Source of the DNA: Setomelanomma holmii
Lineage: Eukaryota > Ascomycota > Dothideomycetes > Pleosporales > Phaeosphaeriaceae
Assembly: GCA_010015745.1 (NCBI GenBank)
Contig: ML978219.1
Span: 62,001 to 126,000 of the forward strand
Reading direction: 5' to 3'
Length of the DNA: 64,000 nt
A model generated the notes under the pieces. It saw only the letters and a program-made list of their open reading frames with translations, did no database searches and was not told the origin of the DNA. The number at the start of each line of letters is the position of its first letter. Within the stretch, counting starts at the first letter, position 1. Shown piece after piece: positions 43,568 to 54,469 of this stretch. The position numbers were made by a program, and so were the translations under genes.

Positions 43568-44011
43568 TTAGTCTTCCTTCCTCTTGTTCTCCACAAACCA
43601 CGCATTATCCCTTCCCTCCTTCCACTTCTCCATCATTCCACGCTCCGCCTTCAAGTGGACCGCTTTGATCTCATCCAGAGTCAGCCTCTTCCCTCCTTCC
43701 CCCTCACCAGCACTTTCACCACTGCTTGTCGCGTCGTCGCTGAGCAACGAAACAGTACTTCCGCCAGCTGACTTCGACTTCTTCGTCAACGATAGAGTCT
43801 TCGGCTCGCTTTTGGCTTCACGTCCAGGGTCACTTTCCCCATCGTAATTGGAGACCACGCTGGACTTGACATCTTAGTCGATGTCGCTGAAGCCTGATGC
43901 AGTACTACCTGATCCTTCAGACGGCACGGTGGCGGTTTTGACAGAAGTCGAGCGCGTGGAGTGCCAGTCTTGGCCTTCAGAGTCGGTTAAGCGTTCGGAT
44001 GGTGTGCTCAT
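43568..44011 (-). pseudogene. Small Ser-rich protein with one in-frame TAA
   Basis: From ATG 44011 the frame reads MSTPSERLTDSEGQDW and continues Ser/Thr-rich to GFSDID, then TAA at about 43874-43876. In the same frame it continues DVKSSVVSNYDGESD to a Lys/Glu-rich C-terminus (AERGMMEKWKEGRDNAWF) ending at 43568. Without the stop it would be about 147 aa, hydrophilic and largely disordered. No short intron with good borders and correct phase removes the TAA. It may be a one-lesion pseudogene, or a short 45-residue ORF with an unrelated second frame. The function is unknown. Confidence 0.5.
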
Positions 44012-44150
44012 CGTGCTGAATCGTCTGCGGACCCGGATTTTGTGAGATGTATCCCAGCAGCTGGACTCGTGCCCTTTTCAATACTCAAGAATGTTTCCCA
44101 CCTTCCTCATCCGCCCACCGAAATAGCAAGCATTATAGCACGCTTTCCTC

Positions 44151-46764
44151 TCACACGCTACCAGCAAACAAATGATCCTGACACCCACCGCTTCCGCTGG
44201 ACAGAATCCCACTCTTCCATCGCAACACGCAGAACCTTCTCTCGCAGTCTGTTCCATCGCAGATGCTTGTGTGCGCATGCTCCACACTGTGCTTTTCCTG
44301 CTCGGCTTTGGTCAGCGGAACACCATCGTCACAGGTCTTGCAATGATATTGTAGCACTGAGTTCCGCGCCTTTTCCAGATCGCCTGGCTTTGGTGCCTTA
44401 TCTGGGTGGCGCCAGCGGATGAGTGTGGTCGTTGGCATGAACTCGTCGATTGGAAAGTCGGCGTCAGGTGTTGAAGTGGATGTGTCAGTAGCACGCGGTG
44501 ATGGCGGTGTATTGTTTGGATTGAACTGCCATTGTGTGCGCGGTGGAGCATCGGATGTCGGCTCGATCGCCCGAGCATCACCTCCGGCGGTATCATGTTC
44601 ATTGATGGTGTTCGACATGGTGTTCGATTCTGGCTGCAGGTCTAATACTGGCTGCGGGTCCATCAACGCGACCACAAGTTCCTGGTCGAACTTGTAATCT
44701 GGCAAATCGATGCCCTTGCGCATACCGACGATCCAAATGATCTCATCCTTGTCTCTTGGTGTGAGCATTCGTGCTTTTGCCATTCGGGTCATCGTGTCGA
44801 GAAAGTTCCTGCTCACGACTGTAAAGTAAGCACGATTGAATGTATCGTGAATGTCCGCGGGCACCATGTCCAGCATCTCGAGTTTGAAGTCACCGTTGCT
44901 GCGAGTAGATGACATGACCTGCTCGTACGTCTGTGTGTCGCTAATCGGAAAGTGCTTAGCGCTCCATCTGCGCGGCGCGTTGTTGACAAGTCGCGTATAG
45001 CTCCCGCTCATCTTACTGACTAGAGCTTGCATGACTTGTGAAAGTAGTGGTTCTTCAAAAGTCCGGGCAGCGAGGACAAAAGGTTGAACACCGTCGCTAT
45101 CTTCAACTTCGGGATCCGCTCCACCGTCTAGAAGCATCTGCAATCTGGCCACCAGATCGACTGCCGGACATTGCTCGATGCACTTGCGCAGTGGGACGAC
45201 GCCGTTCATATCGGGAGTGTTTGGATTGACTCCACTCTGGAGCAGTACCTGAATATCCCGCAGTGTTTCTGATGGGTGTCGCTTTGCATCAGGACACGAT
45301 CCCAGCATTTCATGTAACAGCGCAGCACCTTCATTGCTTGTGCTTGGCAGGTATGCATCTATCACGACTCGTGCGATGCTTGGAGTTGAATGCCAGAGTA
45401 TCTGGTGTGGGATCGAGGACCGACGGGGCGAGCCACACGGACAGCCCTCGAAGGTTACACGGAGATGTGCGCCCTTGCCCACGAACAGTCGAAGACAGTC
45501 AATCTCTATAGTCGTGAGGTTAGCTGCCCAGTACGGCGCCGTTTGCCATGGCTTGATAAAGACTTCGAAGGGCGACACCGGACAGGTGGAGTCGTTGATT
45601 GGCGCAATATGGATGTTGGCTCCTGCTTCGAGCAGCATCCTCAAGATTTGGTTGCATCTCGATCTAGTGTCTTCATTCGCGTATTCCGATGCACGTCTCG
45701 CGAGACACAATTGTAGAGCTGTATGCGAGCCGGTCGCATTAGGTGATGGCCCAGCATCATCTATGTTAGCGCCCTTGCGAAGGAGGATGCGAACAACTTC
45801 AGGGTGATTCCAGAAGACGCCTTGGAGAAGTGGCTTCCAAGTCGTTCCAGGAACGCCATTGACATAAGACCGCCCAGGAAGAAGCAGTGCCTGTACAGTG
45901 TATGGCCTTCCATTCTTGATCGCGTTATGCAAAGCCAAATCTGTCCCGTAAGGGTGTCGCGACCCTTTTGCGCCATGCGAGAGCAGTACCCAAATGATTG
46001 GCCCGCACGGCATGCCGCATGCTATGTCAAGTAGTGTCTGGTCTGAGTGTTGCATGATGACCATTTCGTTCATGACCGGGTGGCCGAAGAATCGGCTGCT
46101 GTGTGTTTCGAAGGGTGAGCCAATGGGATCGTTGATGTGGTTTTCGTTCTCGAGAATCAGTTGTTCAAGCTTGGGCGAGTCCTTCTCGAGCACAGCGCCG
46201 AGCATGTCCATGACAATGCTTGTTGCCCTGGTGCTAGCTTGTGCTAAGGTGTCGATAAATGGTTCGAATCTACGTCTTTCGTTAGTAAGTACGGTGGCCA
46301 CTTGGGACATCTCACGCGCCTCGGTGTCTGGTGCAGCATGCCCATAAAGGTGGGTTCAGCGTCCGCCAACTCGGCATCGTCAACGATATGAAACCCACCC
46401 TGCTTCTCTTGAAATGTCTCAAACGTAGGCTCGACCGACATCGGCTCCACTGTCGCGCTTAAGTCTCTTCGATCTTGATCTTCTACAGCGCTCGCGTCTT
46501 GGCTTTTTTCTCTGCCCTTGCTGCTCTTTGCACCTGTTCTTCGAGGCTTATGCCTCATGAATCCCCATTCTTTGAGTTTCATGCGATACGCGCGCGTACT
46601 GTCGAGCGTCAATGCAGCCGAAGCAAGAGGTACGTCGACATTACTTACGAAGCTCTGAATTTGTACTTGCGCTCCATGAGCGCTTTGACATCCTCCAGAC
46701 ATCTCTTCTGGTTGAATGACAGTTCGCGAATTTCATCTTGAACGGCGGTCCAATCCTTAGTCAT
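44151..46764 (-). CDS. Clr5-domain ankyrin-repeat protein with C-terminal Cys/His cluster
   Basis: Exons 46764-46649, 46598-46399 and 46327-44151, predicted 830 aa. All phases fit (introns 50 and 71 nt). Exon 1 and the start of exon 2 form a Clr5 domain, WTAVQDEIRELSFNQKRCLE...YKFRASTRAYRMKLKEWGF, a fungal putative DNA-binding module named after a fission yeast silencing factor. Ankyrin repeats fill much of the middle (LLDIACGMPCGPIIWVLLSH; PEVVRILLRKGANID; ILRMLLEAGANIH; LQMLLDGGADPEVED). The C-terminus has a Cys/His cluster (YHCKTCDDGVPLTKAEQEKH, then HTSICDGTDCERRFC) that could bind zinc. A nuclear regulatory role is inferred from the Clr5 domain. Clr5-ankyrin proteins are numerous and variable in Pezizomycotina. 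Confidence 0.82.
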
Positions 46765-47106
46765 TTCGACTGTAATCCTAGTGCACAAATTTGTCGATGA
46801 CCAACGGTGGAGGGTGCGTGTCGAGTGCAATCTGCACAATGAGTGCAGTTGTGGTTCGAAGCACGGCGCCGTCACAGAAGCGCTGCGTACCTGGCGAAGA
46901 ACAATGTTGAAGGTCGCAACATCAGGTAAGAGAGAGATACTGAGGGTGAGAAGCGATGGAAAGGAAAGAGAGTGTCAAGTCGCGATTCGAGGACCTGTGC
47001 TGATTACGGGCGATGCAGGATGGCAGGAGCGACTGTGCAGAAACCTGTGCAAGGGTGGCTTGAAGCACGCTTACCGGTACCGGTAGTTTACGAAAGTGCA
47101 AAAGTA
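46765..47106. other. Intergenic region up to element 2
   Basis: Contains the Clr5-ankyrin promoter and, at 47072-47085, TACCGGTACCGGTA, two overlapping TA-CCGG-TA units also seen between elements 2 and 3. Confidence 0.5.
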
Positions 47107-47150
47107 ACGTAGTTGGCAAGCGAGCGGGCCACCCCACCAACTCTGCGCAC
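47107..47150. repeat. Left TIR of element 2
   Basis: About 44 bp, inverse of 48877-48920 with two C/T differences. Confidence 0.85.
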
Positions 47151-47392
47151 CTCTACAGGCGTGCAACTCCACCACATTATGAGGCAATCTATAGATATTG
47201 ATACAGTAGATTGAGCAATATCTTTGGTATCTTTTTTGCACGTACGTGAGTTATACCCAGTCTCTCTGCACCTTTTGCAGCGCGCTAGAGCCTGGCGGCT
47301 GAGGCCTGATTGCCCTCCACCCTGACGCTGTTCATGCTCTATCCGCTGGCCAGCCTCATTCTAGGCGAGTATGTCCTCTCCCTCCTCCTTTG

Positions 47393-48856
47393 TTAAGACC
47401 CCTGCTTCTGTATTCGCTTCTTTTTGAGCTGCCTGCGCTTTGTTGCTGCCTTATTGGCTCTCTCAAGGCTGGTGATCCGATTGCGCATCAGCTCAGCTAA
47501 GAGCATCATCACCTCTGCTCCTTTCTTGAGCTGGCCAATTGCCTCAATGATCGAGGCTGGCGACGAGCTCTTGTGCGGCCGCACGCGATCACGTATTAAC
47601 GTTGATTGAGCCTCAAGCTCACGTACGTTGCTCGGCGTACGAGCCTCCCAGATGGCCTCTGGCAGAGCAGCTGGTGAAGGCGTACAAAGCTGCACATCCA
47701 GCTTTAATAGAACAACGTCTGGCTAGAAAGGAACAAGGCCTGCGCCTTGAAAGGCTGAGCAGATATTGGCCGACGTGAACGATCGCTCAAAGGCTGCCTT
47801 AAAGGCTGGCAGAAATTCCAGCTTTGTGATGTGGTTGATGTGGTGGTGGATTAGAGGCTTGATCTCACGGCTGTAGGCGTGCTTCAACGGCAAGAAGCAG
47901 CCAACGTCAAGAGGCTGCAGCAGATGCGATGAGTGAGGCGGCATGCAGAGTGTGTAGATATTGTTCTCCTTGCAGAGCTCTCGAACCTCAAGAGAGTGGT
48001 GGCTTTCATAGCCATTGAGGATGAGCAGCCTATGCGCCCCAACTACCTTGCCCTCTGTATGCTTAATAAAGTGCTTTAGCCACTCAACTCCAAGCTCATT
48101 AGTCTTCCAGCCATTGTCGCTGACAGCGATAGCCCAGTCGCGTGGTATATCCTCCTTGTACCAGGCAGACAGGTGGTGCTGGCCGGCAAAGATGATGAAC
48201 GGTGGCATAGCCCAGCCAGCAGCGTTGATTCCTTGGATCACCGTTGTCCACTCGCAGTTCCCAGGTTGAACAGCCTTTGGCCAACCTCTCCTCTCTGACC
48301 CTGTCACGACGAGCTGAGTTGTGATCTTTCCTATCATAAAGCCAGCCTCATCAAAGTTGTAGACGTCCTTATTGTAGATGCTGTACTTGGCCTTTGTCTG
48401 CTCTACAAGCTCAAACCAGCTCCTAATTAACACAGGATCCTCGCAGAGAGCTCTCTGCCTCTCGTACGCTCGATTGAAACACGTTTTGAGAGAGTCTGTA
48501 TGCCTGACAAAGTTGGCTGGCCACTTCTGCCCAACCTGGCCTGTGCTGTGCGCAGCGAGCAGCTTATCAGCCATATCACGTACAGCTGCGTACGTAGGCG
48601 TAAATCCACGCTGGTCTAGGTCAAGTATGTATCTGACAATCACCTCCTCTTCTAGTTGGGTAAGCTTCTTTGAGTTGGGCTGGCAATTGTGTCGGGCAGG
48701 CTTCCCAGCGCGTTGTCTCTGGAGTGTTGTTTGAGCAACATCAAATGTCTCTGCAGCACGTCTCTTGGTTAGAATCTGTTTCAAATTAATAGCTGATATT
48801 TCAAGGTGTATATCAGCTTCAGAAGAAGAAAATTGGGCTTGAGGTGGTGGAGCCAT
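47393..48856 (-). pseudogene. DDE_1 transposase of element 2, one stop and one active-site change
   Basis: From ATG 48856 the frame runs 377 codons to a TAG at 47723-47725. It then continues in register (PDVVLLKLDVQLCTP...) to about 47393 with a basic tail, so one nonsense codon splits a protein of about 485 residues. The N-terminus has the pogo helix-turn-helix (AAETFDVAQTTLQRQRAG) and the CENP-B-like region (YILDLDQRGFTPT). The catalytic core has YNFDEAGFMIG with the first Asp. LLILNGYESH follows, where family members read LDGHESH, so the second catalytic Asp is Asn. The third site is LLQPLDVGCF. With the second Asp lost, the protein should not catalyse transposition even if the stop were read through. 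Confidence 0.88.
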
Positions 48857-48876
48857 GATGGTTAAGAGTTAAGATA

Positions 48877-48920
48877 GTGCGCAGAGTTGGTGGGGTGGCC
48901 CGCTCACTTGCCAACTACAT
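48877..48920. repeat. Right TIR of element 2
   Basis: Inverse copy of the left terminus; it abuts TA at 48921-48922. Confidence 0.85.
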
Positions 48921-48928
48921 TACCGGTA

Positions 48929-48971
48929 CCGTGCCCGTGCGCGTGATGCCCCCCTTCGCAAAATGCCCGCC
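48929..48971. repeat. Left TIR of element 3
   Basis: Pairs with the inverse of 51027-51069. Confidence 0.82.
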
Positions 48972-49026
48972 AGAACAACAAGATGCATCTTACACGCCAT
49001 TTTCAACACAACTTATCTTCACCAGT

Positions 49027-50914
49027 ATGAGTGCAATCGAAGATGCGATTGCAGCAATCGAATTGCGTAAGTCAGGAGATGACTTTATGTATACTGAAGT
49101 CACAAATCAGTTTAACGTGGATTAATCCACACTCAGCCAAAGGCATAAGGGCAAGACAAGCTCTTTTGAAGCCAAGGTAATTGGCCAGAAGAAACTCAGC
49201 CTACAACAAGAGTTAGAGCTTGTACAATACATTAGAGACTTAACTGAACGAGGGTTTCCACCTACAAGGGAAATAATACAAAATTTCGCCTCTGCTGTGG
49301 CCTACAAGGATGTCAGCGAGAGCTGGGTTACCCGGTTTATCAACAACTACGAGGACCAGCTTACAGCCAAATGGACTACTGTGATGGACTGTGTAAGGCA
49401 CCAGGCTGACTCTGAGGATAAATACAACCTGTATTTCGATCTCTTGCACTCTAAAATTGACAAGTATCAAGTGGAACCTCAGCACACGTACAATATGGAT
49501 GAGAAGGGCTTCCTTATTGGCGTCACCTCTAGGTCAAAGAAGATCTTCAGCAAGTACTTGTGGCAGCAAGGGCGAGTTACTGCCTCCTTGCAGGATGGCT
49601 CAAGAGAGTGGGTAACTGTTCTGGCTTCAATTTGTGCTGATAGATCAGCTCTTCCGCCTGCTCTCATTTACCAAGGAAAGACGCTGCAGTCAAGCTGGGT
49701 AGGGGACGTCAAAGCAGGCCAACACAACGTCTTTATGGCCTCATCACCTTCAGGATAGACTAATAACGATCTGGGATTAGCCTGGCTTGAGCAGGTATTT
49801 GACCAAAACACTAAGAAGAAGGCGCATCAGGCGTACCGATTGCTCATTGTAGATGGCAACGGATCTCATCTCACCATGGATTTTATTAATTATTGCGACA
49901 ACAATCGAATTCTCCTTGATATCCTTACGCATCATTCTACCCATACTCTTCAGCCACTTGATGTGGTGTTGTTCAAGCCTCTCTCTAGCAACTACTCCAT
50001 GGAGCTCTCCCAGCACCTCCATCTCAGCCAAGGCCTCATCCTAATCAAGAAAGGCGACTTCTTTCTATTGTTTTGGGATGCCTACGTCAACTCCTTCAAG
50101 AAAGCAAGTATCCTGAAGTCCTTTGAAGCTACTGGCATCTCTCCTGCTAATAGAGACGTCATACTTAAGCGCTTTCAAAAGAAGACTTCAGATGAAAAAA
50201 AAAAACAAGAGCCCCAAAAGCGACGAGGAGCAAGCTGAGGAGACCTAGAGAGAGCTCTCTAGGTTGCTTCATGTTGCTGTAAAAGACTTAGCTTCAATTA
50301 GAGCAAAGAAGTTAGGTCACTCTCTCTACCATCTTCAGGTGGAAAATGAGCTTATTAAGCATGAGAACGAAGGCTTAAAGCAGGCTCTTGTTGCTAAAAA
50401 GAAACACCAGAAGAAGGGCAAAGCCCTTAACCTTCAACAGCGTCAAGAGTACTATAGAGGAGCTCAATTCTGGTCTCCTAGAAAGGTCAGGGAAGCGAAC
50501 TTTTGTGAGACCGTGAGAGCACGTGAAGAGAGAGAGGAGCAGCTCAAAAAAGTTGAGATGAAGGAACTTAGAGCTAAAACTACTTGTATAAGCAAAAGAT
50601 TGCTGAAGAGAAGCGTGTAGCGAGAGAGGCAGCCAAAGAGGAGCAGGAGAAGGAGAAGGAAAGGAAGGCTGCAGAGAAGCTTGAAGTTCAGCGCAAAAAA
50701 CAGGAGGAAAGAGACGCTGCAACCGCTTAAAAAGCTGTACAATTGCCCTAAAGAGACAAGAGAGTAGCCCTACCAAAGGCTGGGTCAAAGGCAAAGAGAG
50801 CGCGTTGTGCGCAACCTATTGTTGGTGGTGGTTCTGCTGCTGAGCCTACACCACCACCACCAACTAGAACCACCACCAGCGGTTGCAAAGTCAAGCTTCC
50901 CACCAAATATAAGT
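49027..50914 (+). pseudogene. DDE_1 transposase of element 3, multiply broken
   Basis: MSAIEDAIAAIELRKSGDD opens the frame at 49027. It meets TAA at 49123 (VD*STLSQRHKG, where Arg is usual) and TAG at 49756 (SPSG*TNNDLGLAW, a likely Trp codon). Between and after these, the CENP-B region (LVQYIRDLTERGFPPT), NMDEKGFLIG and LLIVDGNGSHLT carry the catalytic residues, and LQPLDVVLFKPL follows. A run of 11 A at about 50197 shifts the frame. Later frames give a coiled-coil basic tail with further stops and end in KVKLPTKYK near 50914. All three catalytic positions are retained, unlike in elements 1 and 2, but at least three stops and two frame changes make it inactive. Confidence 0.86.
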
Positions 50915-51026
50915 AGCCCATGCTGATTGCAAGCATCACTTTAGTACTCCACCTTAAAATCTCGTGATAATAGCCACTGTGGACAACAGTAGAGCTTCAT
51001 TCTTCTACTGCGCTCATGTTGTTGGG

Positions 51027-51069
51027 GGCGGGCATTACGCAAAGGGGGGCATCACGGGCACGGGTACGG
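51027..51069. repeat. Right TIR of element 3
   Basis: Inverse copy of the left terminus; TA follows at 51070-51071. Confidence 0.82.
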
Positions 51070-51469
51070 TAAGGCGCGCTTATGCTTGAGCATGGGCCAA
51101 TCATCGATTGTAACATCTGCAATACCATGAACGGCAGAGCATTTCCTTTGCCTAGGCGACAGCGCCACCTTGCACTTTGTGTGCAGTTTTCCTCTGCGTC
51201 CATTAATATCGTGATAGCGCATGTGCGCATCTCTTCCGTCCCTGTCCATATGAAGTCTTTCATTCACCTTTCCACTGGTCACCGCTCTTCTCCTTCCACT
51301 CGTGAATCTTCGCTGGCCAGCGCGCCACTGTCGCGCATGACTCCTCACCGTACTCTTCTCGGATAATCTCGAGGACTTGCTCAGGAAACTTGTGCATTGG
51401 CCAATGATCCATGATGGTCTGCAAGGAGCAATGACACTTCGGGAAGCTGCCACGCGCGTATGTGTATGA
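51070..51469. other. Intergenic region
   Basis: Short frames only between element 3 and the F-box-like pseudogene. Confidence 0.35.
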
Positions 51470-52193
51470 TCAGAATCTTGTCATTTCGTGCAGAATCTTG
51501 TGCTGTTTCCCGGCAACAATTTTGACCTGGCTATCCAGATCGAAGTCTAACGGATCTTCTTCGTCTGCTGGAAAGCACGATCCCAGACCCATCTGATAGC
51601 CTTCGCCGCACATGGCAAGAGGTAGAACAGCGAGATCCAGTGGTGGGTTCGGAAGAAGCGATGCCCGCGACACAGCCGCATACCGTCGCGCAAATGAAGG
51701 GTTGGCGAGAATTTCATGTGACGTTCCCCGGCTTCCTTTCAAGCCTATTACAACGCGGAGCGTCGCCCAAGTTCGGTTTGCTTGCTTTCACGATTGCGAG
51801 GAATCTATTCAGCTCCTCCCAAAGCGGTTGGCCACTTGGACCCTCGAAGTAGGCCATCACTTGAAGATGTCGTACATGAGAGAGTAGACCTCTAACGCGA
51901 TCACTGATGCGCGGGTCATATGCGCCCCTGGTTACCATCTTCGTTATGTCAACATCGATGGTCGCACAGCGTGCTTTGAAGGACTGAGAGTCGATGTACT
52001 CATTGTGCAATTGAGCGCAGGCCAAAAGAGCGCCGCAATCAGGCACATTCTGCACCCGAACCCACGCCCAATCGTGATAAAAGCCGTGGTGAGTAGACCA
52101 GATCCAATCTGGGACAGTAACTTCTTTTTGTAGATACCCGTAGATAATGTCGCAAACCTCGCGCGACAAGTCAAGCAGATGTGGAAGCGCCAT
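51470..52193 (-). pseudogene. F-box/2EXR-like protein with probable frameshift
   Basis: ATG 52193 gives MALPHLLDLSREVCDIIYGY, an N-terminus like the short F-box or 2EXR helix of many fungal proteins. A long charged and aromatic region follows (PDWIWSTHHGFYHDWAWVRV). The frame stops at 51714 after RKPGNVT, while the next frame continues in the same style from about 51735 (SHEILANPSFARRYAAVSR ... to 51470). The change falls at a GGGG run, and no intron fits. Substrate or partner unknown. Alternatively the gene truly ends at 51714 and the second frame is chance. Confidence 0.5.
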
Positions 52194-52794
52194 AGTGTTC
52201 TGGTAAGAGGCCCAAGGCGGGATCGAGAGCCTACGTAGAAAGACTTCTTGCGGTAAGCTGTTGAATGGAGTGGAAGTTCTAGCTGTAATTGACTGTGTCG
52301 AAAAGAGGAGAGTGGCTGGCAAACAATCTATCGTGTGCGAAGAAATAGCTGCACGGACGCTCGCGACAAGTGACGTGACAGCAAACGAGCTGGCGCGACA
52401 GCAGTCGCAACCAAGGTCTCTCACGGGGCATGGAAAATCGGCAGTAAGGACGTGGTAGGCGGGCGACACAAACACCGCAGCGCCCGTGTAGCATAACGTC
52501 CGTTTGATCGAAGTCTTAAGCACTGTGGACGTACACAGTCCTTACTCTACTCGCAATTCGAAAGGGCGACCTTAAGGCCTTGCTGACTTTAAGGGCAAGA
52601 AACCCTGGGTCTATCTCCCAATTCCCAACCCCTACGAAGGTAAGGTAGGGGAAGCATGCAACGCTCACTCACAGAACATTGTTGATGAGTGAATGCAACT
52701 TTTGCATTAGCATGAGAGCTATTAAACAGTTCTAAGGTATCTCATATTGCTCGCTTATACATCGCAGAAGAAATTTACAACAGATATCAGCGTC
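52194..52794. other. Intergenic region
   Basis: About 600 bp between the pseudogene start and the nitrate-transporter stop. Imperfect stem-forming sequence occurs near 52570-52650 (CTTAAGG/CTTTAAGG, CCCTACGAAGGTAAGGTAGGGG). It is not a recognisable tRNA or snRNA. Confidence 0.35.
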
Positions 52795-54469
52795 TTAGCG
52801 ACCACCGATCTGGCCAGTGGGGATAGGCTTGACCCATGCGAACATCAAGTTCATGACAATCATCATTATGCCAATGATCCAGAAGACGCGGGCATAATTG
52901 GTGTGGTTGTAGCGGAAGATGATGGCGAAGATGATACCACCAAGGTTACCGGTAGCGCCGACGGTACCAGAGAGGATACCTGAAAATGTTAGATTTCATT
53001 CAGTTGCGAGGTTAGTGGGGAGGAACTTACCATTGGCGTGAGGGTGGATGTGCGGCACCATCGCAAAGTTGGCTCCGTTGCCGGCCTCGAGGAAGATGGC
53101 GAACAAAGCGATGAGGCCGATCATAGTATCGAGATCGTGTGGGTTGAGCTTGCCGATGATGATGAGCACCGTACCGGCAATAACACCAACAAAGTGAATC
53201 CAGCTCTTTTTCAACCATAGATTGCCGCCGCTGTACTTGTAGATTAAGTCACCAATGAATCCGCCGAGAGGACGAGTGACGATATTCAAGAGACCAAACA
53301 TGGCAGCCCAACGGCCCGAGGTAGTCTGACCAAGGCGCGGGAAGTTCTTGAGATAGTAGGCGCCGAGGACTGAATTGACAGCTAGTTCACCGCCAAACGA
53401 GCAGAAGTAACCAGTGGCGAGCATCCAAGTTTGAGGCGAGGCCAGAACACTCATCGCCGTCTTGAGCGATGGCTTCTGCACAACTTCATGCTGGTAGCCA
53501 TCAATGACTTGAACTTCGCCAGTAGCTGACTCGACATCGCCATTGGCGGGAGTATGCTTCTTCTCATCGTTGGAAGAGATAGAGCCAGTGGTGGCAGGCT
53601 TGTCATCTAGACCTCCCGTCATGGGAACGACGGTTTGGTTGGCGGCATGGCCCGGTTGAACAGCTGCGGCGCGGTCCGCCCACTTGCCCGTAGGAGTATC
53701 GTCGGTGAGGAGGACGAGTCCGGCGGCGACAGCAGTGATCAAAATGAATGGGACAATGAAAGACACTCGCCACGCGACATGCGACGAAAGATGTTGTTCC
53801 TTCCTGAGAGAGTCGTAGATAGCAGGCATGACGAAATAGGTAATACCACCACCAGAGTTACCCCAGCCACCGACAAGGGCGTTGGCAGTACCGATGACAT
53901 TTTTGTCGAAGAAGCCAGTGGTCCAGACCTGGCAAGGCACGAAGGTTCCACCAAGGATGCCGACGAAGAATCGGATGAAGTACAGTCCCATAGCGTTGTG
54001 CGCAGTGCCAGCAAGGGCAGTTGGGATGGCACCGGCGAAGAGCAAACTCGCGAAGGTAAGACGAGGACCAATGTGGTCACACATGGGGCCAGCGATGGCG
54101 CGGACGACCAGCGTAGCTGTGAGCGCAATGATATTGGAGTTGGCGATTTCATTCTGGGACAAATGCATATCGGCCTTGATGCTCTTGCTTAGCTGTGATG
54201 GAGTTAGTCATGTCGCAAGACAGATCGTGAGATGTCATGGTGGCCTTACCAGAGGTGGAAACGCGTACCTGCACATGTTAGCAATTGTGGGTCAGATCAG
54301 ATTGTGGAGATGCTTACCATGACCAGAAGGCAATGAAGAAGCCCAGATACGAGAAGAAGAAGACCCGTCCATACTTGTTGACTGGGTTCAGGACAGGGAT
54401 CGACTTTGCCTTCTTGTTGTAGGGGTTGATCTCTGGTGCGGACCAGAGCATGTTCACTTTGAAGCCCAT
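52795..54469 (-). CDS. nrtA: High-affinity nitrate/nitrite transporter (NRT2/CrnA family)
   Basis: Four exons (54469-54318, 54268-54250, 54192-53031, 52979-52795) predict 505 aa, the normal size for fungal NrtA. Exon 2 is only 19 nt and encodes YAFPPL; all phases agree. MFS features include the N-terminal WSAPEINPYNKKAKSIPVLN, a loop-2/3 DHIGPRLTFASLLF block and two nitrate-signature regions: GGWGNSGGGITYFVMPA and GLLNIVTRPLGGFIGD. A long central cytoplasmic loop (about residues 240-310) is typical of fungal members. The protein imports nitrate/nitrite with protons at the plasma membrane. In many fungi it is clustered with nitrate and nitrite reductase; neither is in this window. Candidate nitrogen-regulator sites lie upstream. 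Confidence 0.92.
54250..54268 (-). other. nrtA: 19-nt microexon of the nitrate transporter
   Basis: Bounded by GTGCAG on its 5' side and GTAAGG on its 3' side. It completes a Trp codon and encodes YAFPPL. Without it the reading frame is lost. Confidence 0.8.

Larger units (their letters stand above)
47107..48920 (-). mobile_element. Pogo/Fot1-class DNA transposon (element 2)
   Basis: A 1.8-kb element with 44-bp inverted repeats starting AYGTAGTTGGCAAG and reading on through GGGCCACCCCACCAACTCTG. The two arms differ at only two positions, both C/T. TA flanks it at 47105-47106 and 48921-48922. It encodes one transposase on the minus strand, nearly intact. The TIR is unlike those of elements 1 and 3, so it is a separate family. 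Confidence 0.9.
48929..51069 (+). mobile_element. Pogo-class DNA transposon (element 3)
   Basis: A 2.1-kb element with about 43-bp inverted repeats (CCGTRCCCGTGCSCGTGATG at each end, then CCCCCC and ATGCCCGCC), differing at about five positions. TA flanks it at 48927-48928 and 51070-51071. It starts eight bases after the end of element 2. It carries a broken transposase on the plus strand, opposite to element 2. Confidence 0.88.

Noticed and set aside
52560..52660. Stem-forming sequence that might be a small RNA
   Set aside because: Pairing is imperfect, and no tRNA, snRNA or snoRNA box could be identified.
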